From assembly GCF_958295425.1 (NCBI RefSeq), contig NC_081138.1, positions 4,295,302 through 4,359,301 on the forward strand: a stretch of 64,000 bases of DNA, in the 5' to 3' direction. Both the position numbers and the translations under genes were made by a program. The notes under the pieces are model-generated. The model ran no database searches. It had not been told where the DNA came from and saw nothing but the letters and a program-made list of their open reading frames with translations. Shown here piece by piece: positions 1 through 12,035 of this stretch (within the stretch, counting starts at the first letter, position 1; each line of letters starts with the position of its first letter). The stretch comes from Solea solea (Eukaryota > Chordata > Actinopteri > Pleuronectiformes > Soleidae).

Positions 1-1230
1 TCTCATTGCTACTACTGCCAGGAACTCATTTCAACATCCCCTAAACTCCCACTACTCACCACACCAAACACAGTGGAAGGGAAGGTCAACCGCTCTCAGA
101 AATAAACAAACCTTGCAGCACAATTCACATATGCACACCCGCACACAGACACACATCAAACTAGGTCAGCTGGGCTTCTAGAACAATAATCTCTCAGCAC
201 TATTCTGGGACTACTATGATGGGCAGTTATAGCAACTGAGCTTTTCGCTGACATGTGAAGTACTGGAAGTGTGTTTGTTAGCTAGCAGTCGCACAGAGTA
301 CTCTCACGGAGAGGAAACACTGTTCAAAACCACAGGCCTCATTTCCTTTGTAATTCCATCCCAATTAAAAGATACACAACATCTGCTAACAGTGTGTGTT
401 TCACTCAGTGAAGTGTTGTTGCCCACTAAACAGTTGATTTATTCCATATGTGCATTTGTATGTACATAAATCTGTGAGAGCTGCAACAATTTTGTACATT
501 CAAAGTGAAGATACAATCGAATATACATTTTGTGATGTGGTCAACCAGCAATGCATCTGATCACGAGTCCTTCAGAGCTTTATTTTTCAAGTTCATGTGG
601 CAGATCACAAGGGTATAGGTCATGATTAGCAATAGAAGAAAACATCCGGCTCTTACCAGCCACTAGTAAGTAATAAAACTGTAATTGGAGGTCTTACAAA
701 GGAACTTGATGCACATATGGCAGGATTATATATATATAAAAAAACATCTATACAACATTAAGATTAACTGAGATACACCCAGCAGATGAAAGAACAAAGA
801 AAATTGTGAGCAGAGTTTACAATGGACACAAACAGGTTAAATGTTCTCTTAAGCAGACAATTATGTCACTGACGCATCTAAAATACAAAGTGTGGAAGTA
901 TTTCTATACACCTTAAATGGAAAAGTAACTAATAAATCTACAGCCTCAGCAGCTAGCTCTACCCGTGGAGGTGGTGGTTGTGGGGATTTATATTACAAAT
1001 ATAGTTGAAGGAATATTCGTAGCCGTGAAGCAGGGTAGTCAGGGGTGAGATATGAATGACCCACACTAGCTTGCACACACACACCTTGCCCTCCATGTTC
1101 ACTGTTACATTCTCTGTCCATCCTCCTGTAGCACCCTCTCTATCCTGAGCCACTCCCTCTGCGGTCAGACAAAGGCCAACACTTGAGCATATTGCAGCAT
1201 ACTGTGGGGCACACACTCAGAGACGCGTTA
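1..1230. other. Non-coding stretch, no gene seen
   Basis: I see AT-rich unique sequence with only short open frames lacking coding character. A small (TA)6 run lies at 727-738. There is no recognisable transposon end, RNA gene or exon pair. Confidence 0.6.
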
Positions 1231-1265
1231 ACACACACACACACACACTCACACGCACACACACA
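1231..1265. repeat. (AC)n microsatellite, interrupted
   Basis: An AC dinucleotide run is interrupted by single T and G substitutions, so it is a compound, partly stabilised microsatellite. Confidence 0.9.
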
Positions 1266-2268
1266 GCACAGGCCCACTTACACGGGGATGTCATAGCACA
1301 AGCTTCCTTAATTTGAAAAATATAACATTAGGGCTGACATCAAGACTAAAAATGACCAGTAATTTGAAAACCCAAAAGCTAAAATCTAAATTACCCTAAC
1401 AATTCTCTCACAGTTCCACAACTAGTGAAACTGTTAGACAAGATGAGCACTGGCCATTTAATTAAGAAAAAGAAATGACTCTGGAAGGCCCATAGACCTT
1501 TTTTCTACTATACCAACTTTAAGCATGGCAAAACTGTCTGCTACAACACTCACTCGCGATTAAACGTTATAAGGTAAAACAAAACACAGTGATGGGAAAA
1601 CAACAATGTTTACACACACACAGCTGAAAAGCAGTGAAGGTACAGGTGCAGAGATGAAAAGCAGTTGTTTGCTTCAACGCCAGGCCACTCCTTACTCATG
1701 ACTCTCACTGTACACACAAAAACACACCTCAAATTTTCCACACTGACAGCTGAACAACACAGCAGCTGCATACAGGGATGGGCATGCTAGTCTCCGTCTG
1801 TCTGTGCTGGTGTGTGCACAAACCACACAGTCTATTGCACAATCAGGCACAAATCAGTAGCACGCTGCCTGACTGTCAGACAACTGATATCTTTGAGTTG
1901 GTTAACGGATATGCTATGGCATAAATGGAGGAGCAGATGTTATGCAGGTCAAAGTGTCTTCATGCCAGAGATGTTTATCACATATATACTTCTGTGTCTA
2001 GTAATAACCACGCTACAGCAACAGACGACAACATGGACAACATTATTTTGACATCACCTGCAGTACAATTGAGAAGTTATCCTAAAAAAGGTTTACGGCC
2101 AACAATGCACCTGCATGTTTCTACATCAACCTGTCAGAAATAATATATAATAATTGGTCACAAGACATTGGTATTAGAACATTTAAAAACTGCTTTCAAT
2201 GATTTAGTGAATACTCAACACTTCTCATGTTGCAGCAGATGTGTCACATTCTGTACACATCAGTCAGC
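1266..2268. other. Non-coding stretch, no gene seen
   Basis: Unique AT-rich DNA with scattered CA-rich words. The open frames between 1812 and 2143 are short, lie in different frames and show no known motif. Nothing else is supported. Confidence 0.55.
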
Positions 2269-2800
2269 GTGTTTACATGCGTGTTAAAAGTCGTTTTTTA
2301 GACAGACAATAACTTGGTTTTCTTAATGTAATGCAAACACGTTAGTCCAACTAAAAATTGAGCTATTCGTAGCCTGATTACTCCTGCATGTAAACACTCT
2401 GGAGTCAGACTTGGTGTTCTGCATGTGCACCAAAAGTTTCCCCCGTCTTTGACTCAGAAGTAGAAGGAGATGACGTATAAACTGCAGTACTGTTTCCAGA
2501 CTAGAACAAACAACACGATGGCGTCAACTAGAGCAAAGCTATGCAGAAGAACCACATTTGAACGAAACGTACAGAACCACAGTACGATCCATCTCACCGT
2601 TCACCGTTTATTTTACTGTAACGTAAAGGTCGACAGGAAACCGATTCAATATGCACTAGCTTGAAGAGAGATACAGCCCCAACTACGGAGGCGGAGTCAG
2701 ATGTCACGGCCCATTTCCTTCACCACCTGTATATTCAGATTCAGCAAGTTGTCCGATTGCCTGTCTTAGTCAGACTACGGCCTTATCGCAACGTGCATTT
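2269..2800 (+). mobile_element. Family-A MITE, copy 1 (GTTTACATGC type)
   Basis: The segment begins GTGTTTACATGC and shares a long colinear series of blocks with 43522-44547 (plus strand) and 27691-28120 (minus strand). Shared blocks include GGTTTTCTTAATG, GATGACGTATAAACTG, GATCCATCTC..CCGTTC, CGACAGGAAA and ACGGAGGCGG, and an end block like CTTAGTCAGACTAC. The GCATGTAAACAC word at 2386-2397 is the inverse of the 5' word, so a 2269-2397 inverted pair is embedded. No transposase remains. A non-autonomous DNA transposon is inferred from the terminal inverted words and multicopy status. Exact ends and target duplication are not resolved. Confidence 0.7.
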
Positions 2801-4627
2801 TAAAACTTGTTGACTGTTATATTCATACCCAGGTCTCTCAAAAGCTTCAAATAAAACACCAGCCAAGCACTGACATAGTATAATGTACTTGTACGTGTCC
2901 ACCACGTATGGATGTATGAGGTGGGGGTGCCAAATGTAAGACTGCTAATTCCCTATGAAGAGCAGCAGCTCAAGTGCTGGCCAAACAAATCACATTTATG
3001 CATTTAGGCTCACTAAACTAAATGGAGCTCGTGGACAAGGCTGCGTTCTCCGTTGCTGGTGTTTCTGTCAGACAGAGTGCTCCCATCAACAGCGGACGTG
3101 GCCGACATCATGTCACCATTACATAAGCAACATCACCAACTCCGGCATGTCGGCGACGACAAAACACTGCTTTGCTAACTTCCGCTAGGCACCTCAAAGC
3201 ATCTGGCATGTCCAATGCCAAAACAAAGAGAATGTGTGAGTTCAGCCTTAATGTAATGTAGGGGTTGACAACCTGTCTCTCCTCTGCTCCTCTTGGCTTT
3301 ATGTTTGTGTGTTGAGAGGATTGAGAAGCTGACACACACAGCGAAACAGAGAGCAGAGGACAGTTAATGCTCTTACACTGAGCTGCAATGAAAACCAGTG
3401 CACACTGGGTTTTTTTCCCCCCAAGGCGACAGCAGGTGAAACATTGCAATTTACTGTAATCTTGAGCACGACTCAAGTACATGTCTCTAGATTACCCAAC
3501 TTTGCCTCAAACCTCCTGTGAGGCTATCAATTTGATATTTGGTAGATGATGACTGGACCATGTTTTCAGTGTCGTCCCGCACTACGAACCATTGCTACCA
3601 TACAGAATATACATCTATATCGAATGTAATCAAGCAAAATCAATTTTCAGTCCAACCCTTTATTCTCACCACTGCACAAGCTAGATGTGTATGTATTGCA
3701 AAGGAGCTTGTTAATATCAACATTGTAGAAGAACCATTTTGTGCATTTGTTTACGCTATAGTGCCTAAGGCAATCTATTGACATGTCATGCAGGAGAATG
3801 GACAGCAGCAGCAGCAGCTAACTAGCCTGTTTGGTGTGCAAATAAACCAGCCGGGCTCAGGCTGCTGTATCCTGGCAACCAGAGCCCAGCTTGCCTGCTC
3901 AGTCCCTGACCTGGGCCCATTCACTTCATTATAAACCTGTGTAGAGAAATAGGAGAGCGATTCATGAACACACACAAACATGTGCTAACACATACACACG
4001 CTCCCGAAGGAAAGCTGCATTATGCTAGAGGAGAAGAAGAGTGTGCTTACAAAGGGAGTAAGCAAGAGCAGAGTTACTGTGTACATCGTGCTCGATCAAA
4101 GAACAGTGATTATCTTTGCTCTAACTTCAAGTTTTCCCACAGATCTCATTCGTGTTTGGGAAATATTTGTCTCAAATGCGTGGGTTCTGTTTGCTGAATA
4201 CACAAGTTTTAGTTTGAACTCAGCAAAGCCAACGTTTATGATTCATATTAATCAGTCTATGGTCTAAATATTACATTTAATGTCCTTCTCAATCACCGTC
4301 CTCATCGTTTAATATCGATATGAGCAGCAAGTGACAAACAAGGGCATCTGGAAATGACAAAATACATTTGAAATATGAGTAAGTGGGAGTGGTTCTATTA
4401 TCCATGAGGCTCTAGGAGTAGAGAGAGAGCCAGACAGCAAGAAGAGAGGAGTGAGATGTGGGGAGGAATCCAATCACTTGCTCCGATTTCCTATTCTGAG
4501 CACGTTCACTCTCCTTTATACCTCTGTGTTCCATCCAATAAGAGCTCAGTGCTTACTGCCTGCCAGCCAGTCTGGTAAATCATACCGTCTTTGCCAGTGA
4601 CCTCACTAAGACAGTTGCAGGCCTGCA
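2801..4627. other. Non-coding stretch with a short GC-richer block
   Basis: No gene is supported. A (CAG)5 run sits at 3803-3818 inside a GC-richer, non-repetitive block (about 3785-3960), which could be a conserved non-coding element. The minus-strand frame through it translates the CAG run as poly-Cys and is not convincing. Confidence 0.5.
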
Positions 4628-4662
4628 TACACACACACAGACAAATATTATATATATATATA
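4628..4662. repeat. Compound (CA)n-(TA)7 microsatellite
   Basis: A short CA run is followed by seven TA units ending at 4662. The nearby TATATA is part of this repeat and is not evidence of a promoter. Confidence 0.85.
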
Positions 4663-4847
4663 CTGTATGTGTGGAGACATACACATACACAATCTAGTGC
4701 TTTTCTGGCTCGTCCCTCTCCAATCCCTCAGCTTCATCAATGCTCTGACTCATGCTCATTTCTTCCCCCTCTCCTCCCCGAGTACTCCTCTCTCATCTGC
4801 CTTTCTCTTAACTCTCTCCCTCTCTCTCTCTGTGGCAAAAGCCTGAC

Positions 4848-4923
4848 ATTGCCACAGCAACGTGTCAGCACACGTACGCACACACGCATGCATGCACGCA
4901 CAGAAAGCCTGTTGCCTAGCAAC
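4848..4923. promoter_or_regulatory. Pair of RFX X-box motifs
   Basis: Two sites match the RFX X-box consensus (GTNRCC, 0-3 N, RGYAAC). GTTGCCTAGCAAC at 4911-4923 is a perfect match with near-palindromic half-sites. ATTGCCACAGCAAC at 4848-4861 differs only at its first base. RFX factors bind such inverted half-sites and regulate ciliary and immune genes. A CCAATAAGAGC word lies upstream at about 4534. Two matches only 49 bp apart are unlikely in random sequence, but no linked exon was identified, so an enhancer or distal promoter role is inferred. Confidence 0.45.
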
Positions 4924-6240
4924 TCCAGGATGAGACAGATGCAGGCCTATCAGAGAACCCTGTGAAAGAGTTGTGAACGAAGAGAGGGAACCAATTGACA
5001 GAAGAGTGCCTCTACATATCAACATCAAGCAAAGGAGGATTCAATCACTTTATGGATCAGTGACTGACCAAACGGAGCCGTTTCACTCATTCACACACCT
5101 TTGTGCTGACAAATGTCATTCTTGTAGTGCACAATTATTTGTGCCTTTTCATAAAAACACTAAAACGCAAGAGATTGTATAAGCTTTACTCTCGTTTCTA
5201 GTCATCACTACGTAGTAAAATAATCAGTGTGCGACAGCAAATCTACCACTACTGCAATAAAAACAACATTCAAACATTAGCTGAAGCCACATTATCTGCT
5301 CCAGTTCTCCAGGTAACTTGTCCAATGATGAAGCACCTTTCCATTTACAGGGAATGCACTCAAGCTTATCAGAATGATAATCACACAGCAAGAAAACAAC
5401 ATCTAACAAAATAACAGCAATTTATTTTGACATCTGTCTTTGATGTGTGTGCACGTGGACACAAGTGTGAAGCAGTAACATGGCGAGCTACTTCTTATCT
5501 GGGAGATATCATTAAATGAGGTAACATGATAGTAATTGAGCCCAGTATTTATAATATTTGCAGAATCATAAACTAGTCGTGTGCGGCAACATTCCTAAAA
5601 AAAAAAGGCTATATTAAGTTAATGCTAATGCAAACAAAACATTTGCTTTGACCACATGTTTATAACACTGAAGTGGCAAAACACATTTAATTATTATTAT
5701 ATATTTTTTTAAAGGAGGTCATGTGAAATGCTATGTGTTCGTCGTCACAAATGCATCAGCAAAACATTCATTTTGGCATTATTTTAATATCTGCAGATCA
5801 GTTTGAAATATCACAGTGAGTAATGGAACAAGGTGGAGCTGCCACAGTAGGCTGTTAGATGAAGAGCCGCAAGCGACAGGCTGCGCACCTCCAAGTTTCT
5901 CTGAGAGGTAAACAACTCCTCTCACTATGCCTTGTTATTCATAGACTCAAAGGTGTGCTGCAAAATCTGATCTCTGCTGCTCATAGAATGATATAAAAAG
6001 ACCAGTCTTTACCTGAATCCTTTAATAAAACAATAGATTGTTTTGCCGCCACCATATTTCTATAAACAGGCATTTAAATGAATTTTTGCTGCAATAACCA
6101 ACTATAGGTGTTGAGGCATCAAGGCACACCCACACAGAACAGCTCATTTAATTTAGATCTGAGGACAGAAATAGTTGTGCGAGAGCCAGGTGCCAGCATC
6201 ATTTACAGTAATCAATGCTATGTTGTCTTTCCTTCTCCAG
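4924..6240. other. Non-coding stretch, no gene seen
   Basis: Unique sequence with short A runs near 5597. A GAGAGGTAAACAAC word at about 5911 recurs at about 43369 and contains a forkhead-type GTAAACAA core. No gene or transposon is recognised. Confidence 0.5.
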
Positions 6241-6304
6241 CCTTTCAAATATTAACCATCAACACTGCCACATTGTTGCGACACATTAAAGACCACCTAA
6301 ACAG
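6241..6304 (+). other. Candidate 64-bp internal exon
   Basis: A strong acceptor (TGTCTTTCCTTCTCCAG, ending 6240) precedes a 64-bp segment that ends ACAG before GTGAAG, a good donor. One frame is open throughout and reads approximately FQILTINTATLLRHIKDHLN. The frame enters with two bases and leaves with two, so it is not phase-symmetric. The peptide is not recognised. Acceptor and donor quality is the only evidence and a chance pairing is quite possible. Confidence 0.2.
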
Positions 6305-6673
6305 GTGAAGTTCTCTGACCCACTGAAGTATCACAGTCAATTGTTATGCATCTCAAGACTCCTAGGTTGATTTATCACCACAATATTTACACTGATTGCT
6401 GCATACATTTTCTTCAAATGATTAAAATCTTGTTCCATATGTGAGTTGTGCATTGATTCCCCAGTGCCTCCCAGCTCTTCCATCTCTCTCTAGTCTCTCT
6501 TGCAGAAACGCACAGTGACGCAAAACAACTACACTGATAACAACAGACACATCTGCATCGTGATTCCGGCTAAAAACAACATAATATAATGACTGTGTGA
6601 ATTTGCATACAGAGCGGGGAAGTGAGATCCAATCACAAACGGTCACAGGAGACGCATCCAATATACATAGTGA

Positions 6674-6956
6674 TTAGGGCTGTTGCGGGGAAGGAATTCC
6701 CCTTGCGGTGGCTTAGAGTGGCTAAGGAACATGGTGTGCGGCGTGATTGCGTGTGGAAATACACTGAGTTAGCAAGGGTGTTGCTAACAGGGGGTGTGAG
6801 CTATGATCAACCAGTTTGCCCAATGGATTGTTGGCCACAGTATTCAGTAAATAGAACAATTAGCCGGGCCAAACCAGTTGCCATTGTTTTTGTCTGAACC
6901 GGTCTGAATATGAGCATGCGGCGCTTTATTTTTGAATCTATTGTGACAGCCCTCAT
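6674..6956. mobile_element. hAT-like MITE (TAGGGCTGT ends)
   Basis: The segment starts TAGGGCTGTTGCGGGG at about 6675 and ends TTGTGACAGCCCTCA at 6955. Read inverted, the right end gives TGAGGGCTGTCAC, so both ends share the AGGGCTGT core typical of hAT terminal inverted repeats. The interior is about 280 bp with no transposase and contains a GGGGAA..TTCCCC inverted pair near 6687. No convincing 8-bp target duplication is visible, so the copy is probably old. Confidence 0.6.
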
Positions 6957-8680
6957 GTTGATGCCAGGTTCGAAAAGAACACTGGCCACTTGTGCAATCA
7001 GATCTGAGACGGGATGTTAAAGCTCGAGTCTGAATTTTGGCTTATGAATCTTTATTTATCGAAATCCTCTTCACGTCTGGATAACCATCAAAAGATAAAG
7101 ATGTCTGTGGAAAAATAAAAAAAATCGAGTGTAGTAGGAGTCTGGAAAATGTTGCAATAACAGGCTACACACCAACCAATATATCCCGCCCCATCACATC
7201 TCCATTCTCATTGAAACCCAGAGAATACACACTGCCTGGAGCCAAGTGGAAAGAGTGCAGATTGAACAGTTTCATTGATACGGACTACATCATGATCATA
7301 ATGACTGGCTGTGTTTATTAAGGACAACAGACACCAGGATTTTTATTTTTCCAGACATTATTCATTGATGTCACTCAGGACATATATCAAGAAATGCAAG
7401 GAATGTCTGTCTATTTGACTGTTACTTGGATAACTGTCAGTGGGTCTTTTGACAGGCCTCAAACTTTGCAGGTGACTTACTAAAGACACCACATTGGCAG
7501 TGTTGTGGTGAGAGATGCAAGAGATATATCGGTATGAATTCCCTAACAACAGCGTGTGTAGAGTTCCAACTTTGATGTTGTTTAGGTAAGAAATTCAGAA
7601 GAAAATGAAGGATTTCAGCAAATAAGATAACACATGCTTTAGAAACCAATTGTGGACTATAACTTTGATTCTGGATGGAGCCTTAGTTTTAGTACTAAAG
7701 TGTAAGACCAGCACTTGTTGCTGCAAAGGCCAAGTGAAACATTTTTGCTCCAACATGACAGGGATGTAAAACAACATTTAATCACCTAAAGACATCTGGA
7801 ATTATTAAAAGATATGATTAGCTGCAGCTATTCACATTTACTTGAAACACACAGTAACTGACATATTTAGCTTTGAATTGTAATCTGAAATACAGCTGAA
7901 ATAATAATTCTGGGAACTTACTTTTCTGTTGTGCCAATAAACAAGGTATTTAAATAAGTATAGATCTCAGGCAAACCAAAATAGACCTTGATATGCCCTA
8001 TGATACAAAACAAAGCTAAAAGTAAATTGACCACCCACTAAGAAAATATAAAATAGTTTCCAATAAAGAATGTTTGAAAGGTTTTGGTGTCTGTCAAATT
8101 ATCTATAAATGAAGTACAACATCGCATGCCTTGAACAAAGATCAAACAATGCTTTTAGTCCTGAACAAGGTATCTTGGGAATGTTTCTAAGTCAATAAAA
8201 ACTAGATCTGATAAGTAGAAGTTTGCATTACAAACAACACTCCATTATGCAAAAACCTGATTCAGTCATCTGCAAATGAGTGGTAAAGATAAGTGAAACT
8301 ACTGTGCAATTCGTTCCCAGCAAATAGAAACAACATTATTTGCAGAGCTTGAGGAACAACCTGGATATCCACTGATGACCGACAACATCACGTACACCGA
8401 TTTAAACTGAAACCGCAATAAATCACCAATGCAATTTCCAGGTTCCCCACAGCTAAAAGAGAAATAAAACTATACAGATTCACCTACACTCGTTTTTGTG
8501 TGGACAAGTCCTTAGACTAACCACACTGGTGACGTCAATTAAAGACTGAGGGAAGAAACTTCTTTGAAACACCACCATGCTTTTCATCAATGTGAACATT
8601 TCTTTTCACATTGGTGATCTCCATTCAACTACTTATGAAACGACAAGGAATAAAGGTCAATTACTTGTCCTTTCTCCTTT

Positions 8681-8707
8681 TTATTATTATTATTATTATT
8701 TATTATT
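8681..8707. repeat. (TTA)n microsatellite
   Basis: TTA units with one interruption near the 3' end. Confidence 0.9.
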
Positions 8708-9361
8708 CTTCTCTTTTTGACTCGTGTGGTAAAAAGATTAAGTAATGTCCTCTGACTCAAAGTTACAGAGGTGTGGAAATAAACTGACTGCACTGTCAGA
8801 AAAACGAATATCTTGCTCAATTTAGTGCTTTATTTGAAAACATTCTTTGTTCTGAAATACATTTTTGGATTTCAAACCCTTAAGCAGAACTAAAGAGTGA
8901 AGCCAGGCATCAGGATTTCCTGTTCTTCATCAACTTATGGCATGATGGTTATATGGTATGTGCTTTAGCTCACTGTGGTCACTCCATGTGCCTATAATTG
9001 TAAAAATGTGCAAGATGTTAAGATGTCTGTGTAAGAGCCGAGGTCATTATGCTCCTGCAAGAGACTGACAGAGAAGATAAATGACTGAATGTGTGTGTGC
9101 TCAGTGTCTCTACTTCAGAGAACATGAATGAGCGTGTATGCGTTCAAGAGGGTGTGTATGGTCGTAGAATGTGAGGCACGATGACTGAATCTACATTAAT
9201 TAAGGATTACGTGAGGAAGTAAAAATAAATGCAGAGCAGAGGGAGAGTGAGAACGCCGGGATGGATAATGAACGAGAGAGAAAGCGACAAGGCAGGAGAG
9301 GCACAGAGGGTGGATGTGACCTTTTCACAGATGAGCATCATGATGTCTCGCTCTCTCTCTC

Positions 9362-9363
<2 letters not shown>

Positions 9364-9393
<30 letters not shown>
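9364..9393. repeat. (CA)n microsatellite
   Basis: An uninterrupted CA/AC run of about 15 units, a likely polymorphic marker. Confidence 0.95.
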
Positions 9394-9395
<2 letters not shown>

Positions 9396-9518
9396 TGTAG
9401 AGCAGAATTGTAGCCAACATCCAAAAATTATCCATTTTGCAATAAACTGTATGCTGTGATGCAATTGTGACTGTAAAGTGTCCATGCGTTTTTGAAAGGT
9501 GCTTATAAATAAAATGCG

Positions 9519-9535
9519 TTATTATTATTATTATT
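9519..9535. repeat. (ATT)n microsatellite
   Basis: A short ATT run followed by GTTGTT. Confidence 0.85.
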
Positions 9536-9657
9536 GTTGTTATCAAAGTAAAAATAATAAGCTGTGCTTATAAACAACACTAGTTTCATGCAGCAGGAGA
9601 TATTCCTTGAACATTCAAACATGGTTTTAGCAGTCTGTTGCAATCCTAGCTACTATT

Positions 9658-10029
9658 GGCGCTTTTCCATGATACAGTTCTAGCATTACTCGACTCTACT
9701 CTACTCAGTTGGTATCAGGCACGTCGTTTTCCATTACTACGAGACCTTAAGAAATGTGGGCAGAGTCGTCATAGCATGGCTGCGCTAAACTGTCATGACA
9801 TCTATACACTTGTATCATGACTCTTCCAGGGATAACACTCTATGCCAATCAGTGGCGGGCAGTCTGCTGAAAACATTTAAGTATCAGCTGAGCTCACTTG
9901 AACCTCGCCGGAGCAGGTACCAAAAAAAGCACCACGTATCAGGTACTATCCCTAATGGAAAAGCAAAAAAAAAAAAAAACAAGTAGAGTCAAGTTGGGCA
10001 GTGCTAGACCTGTATAATGGGAAAGTACC
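9658..10029. mobile_element. MITE C with long, concentric inverted repeats (GGCGCTTTTCC type)
   Basis: The left end GGCGCTTTTCCATGATACAG.. is mirrored by the right end, whose complement reads GGTACTTTCCCATTATACAG... The match extends imperfectly about 45 bp through CTAGCA and ACTCTACT. A second, inner pair of TTTTCCATTA ends lies at about 9727 and, inverted, at 9952-9965. An A15 tract (9966-9979) separates the inner and outer right ends. No coding capacity remains. It resembles the widespread teleost repeats that begin GGCGCTTTTCCATT. Confidence 0.7.
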
Positions 10030-11545
10030 ATAAGAAAACCTTAAAATCTATGTCTTTCCTCACACTGTAGCTCTTATTGGTTTGATTTGGTTTCAGGAGC
10101 ATTTCATTTGTGCTCAATTGATTTCAAAAAGCACAATCAACTTCACATAAGGACTATACTTTTGGTTAATTTCCTGTCCATTACAGCCATTAGCACTTAC
10201 AAAAACACACATTTGGTCAGGGAGCATTTATTTACAAACACTCTAAGCTCACAAGACAGTACAGCCTCTTTGTGGAGTCCAGAGGCATCCAGGTTTTCAG
10301 CTTATCATACACAAACTAACACACCTAACAGACAATGATGACTCAAGCATTGCTCAATAGGTAAAGAAATCACATCAGCTAATGCTAACATTCCAACACC
10401 TGGCCAATCACATCATGTTCATGCAGTTAGCTCAAACGCTACACCATCCAAACTGAAAACTTGACAAGACCGTTCTCCCCAGTCTTCTTGGACAGTGTGC
10501 ACACAACAATAGCGGACATCACATTTTACTCAGTTTAGCACCAATAGCAATTATTGTTATGAAGTCAACCATGACAGACACTTCTAACTTCCATTAGCAG
10601 TCACCAACACCAAGAGTCAGGCCCGCCCACCAACAAGAATTAAAGTCACAGGTACTTGTGAACTCCTTTTACTGTGGTGTAACACTGCAGTAGGAGCACT
10701 TGCTCAGTTGTTTTAGAAATTAGATCATATAGAGGTTTAAATTTGTATCAGATTTCTAATCTGTAGCCTTATCAAAGCTTTTCTCCTTAACATTCCATCA
10801 CACTGTTTTTAGTTATTACACATGGACCAGAAGATGGAGAGGACAGCTAAATTATGAAGCCAGGAGAACAAACCAAACAGACTAGAAGCAGACAAGACAG
10901 AGAGACAAGCAACCTGATGCCTGCAATGACAGAGGAACACAGGCGGGGCCAGAACAGACTAAACACAAATACAGTAGCAACCATTCCGAATGGAGCCTCA
11001 CTGGCTGGGCCTAGGAATCATTCCTCTCACTCTCATCCACACACACACCCACCCACCCACACTGACAGACGCACACGTGGATATGGAGTAGCTGGGGACC
11101 AAACAGAATGTTAATGCTGTCCTGGTGCAGAGGGGTGGAGGGAGGCAGAATCCCAGATGAATTATAAATCACTGGGCAGGGCCGGATGGAGGGATGAAAG
11201 GCCTGCTACTGCAGAGCACAGCCAGCTGAGGGCTGGGGCGGTGCCTGCTTAAAGAGGGGGCAGGGATGCCAGACTGAGGCAGTGATGAGAGCATGGGCAT
11301 ATTTGTAATAAGAATGTGCACATTAGGATTTCTTGGCTGTGCTGGTCTGTGTACATATTTTATTTGATGCAAGAGATTTTGACTACAAACTGCACCAAAC
11401 TGTATGAAGTTTGGATTTATGCAACCTGGTGCATCATTTCAAATATTAAATTTACATTAAAATGTATCACAAAGTAGTTGCATAAGTACACTACTTATTT
11501 GATATGACCAAACAGTGCAACTCTACAGTATAGTGGTAGTAGAGG
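10030..11545. other. Non-coding stretch; GC-richer block near its end
   Basis: No gene is supported. A CACACC/CCCA-rich run lies at about 11032-11062. A GC-richer, non-repetitive block spans about 11090-11290 and could be a conserved element or cryptic exon, but I see no good splice-site pair with an open frame. Confidence 0.5.
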
Positions 11546-11780
11546 TGGGCGATATTGGCAAAAAATATCTCAATTTCTTTTTATTTTGATGATATGGACA
11601 TAATATTAAAGGCAACATCTCTTATTTATGGTATATAAACTTCAACCGTAAAAAATAAAAGAGTTTAAAACAAATGTCATTAATAGAAACAAAATCCCCA
11701 ATTTTCAGTTATATAGAAAATAATCCTATTACTATACTGTACATACCTATTGGGACTGTCAGTTTTTCCAAAGATTAAGT
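11546..11780. repeat. Possible old interspersed repeat (GGCGATAT type)
   Basis: The phrase GTGGGCGATATTGGCAAAAA followed by ATATCTC and GATGATATGG resembles the 'CTGGACGATAT' repeats frequent in fish genomes. The sequence is degraded and no terminal repeats or target duplication can be defined. Confidence 0.3.
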
Positions 11781-12035
11781 TCAAACTTATTTATAAGTGG
11801 TAGGTGAACCTGAAAACACTCAAGATGAAAATGTACAGACTAGAAGCGCATCAGTTTGAAGAAGATGGTGCAGTGAGCAGAGCTTGGCCTGCATCAATGG
11901 CCTCCCCGCTCATCAGTGATATTATGTTGTTTTGCGGGGACAATGGATGACACAAACTAAACTGTCCTCTTCGGCAGACAATCACAACACCACAGCATCT
12001 AAACAGCGGCATGTGGAGGTTTTTCTGTTTCTACA

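Larger units (their letters stand above)
6957..9657. other. AT-rich non-coding stretch with microsatellites
   Basis: No gene is supported. The block is AT-rich and carries an AAT-type repeat (8681-8707), a CA repeat (9364-9393) and another ATT repeat (9519-9535). A 9-bp-stem hairpin (CAATGTGAA and its complement) lies at 8588-8613. Confidence 0.55.

Noticed and set aside
3803..3818. (CAG)5 as a polyglutamine-coding tract
   Set aside because: The surrounding frames are closed and no exon boundaries are present. It is only five units.
4649..4662. TATA box near the X-box pair
   Set aside because: It is part of a TA microsatellite and lies upstream of the X-boxes without a start signal.
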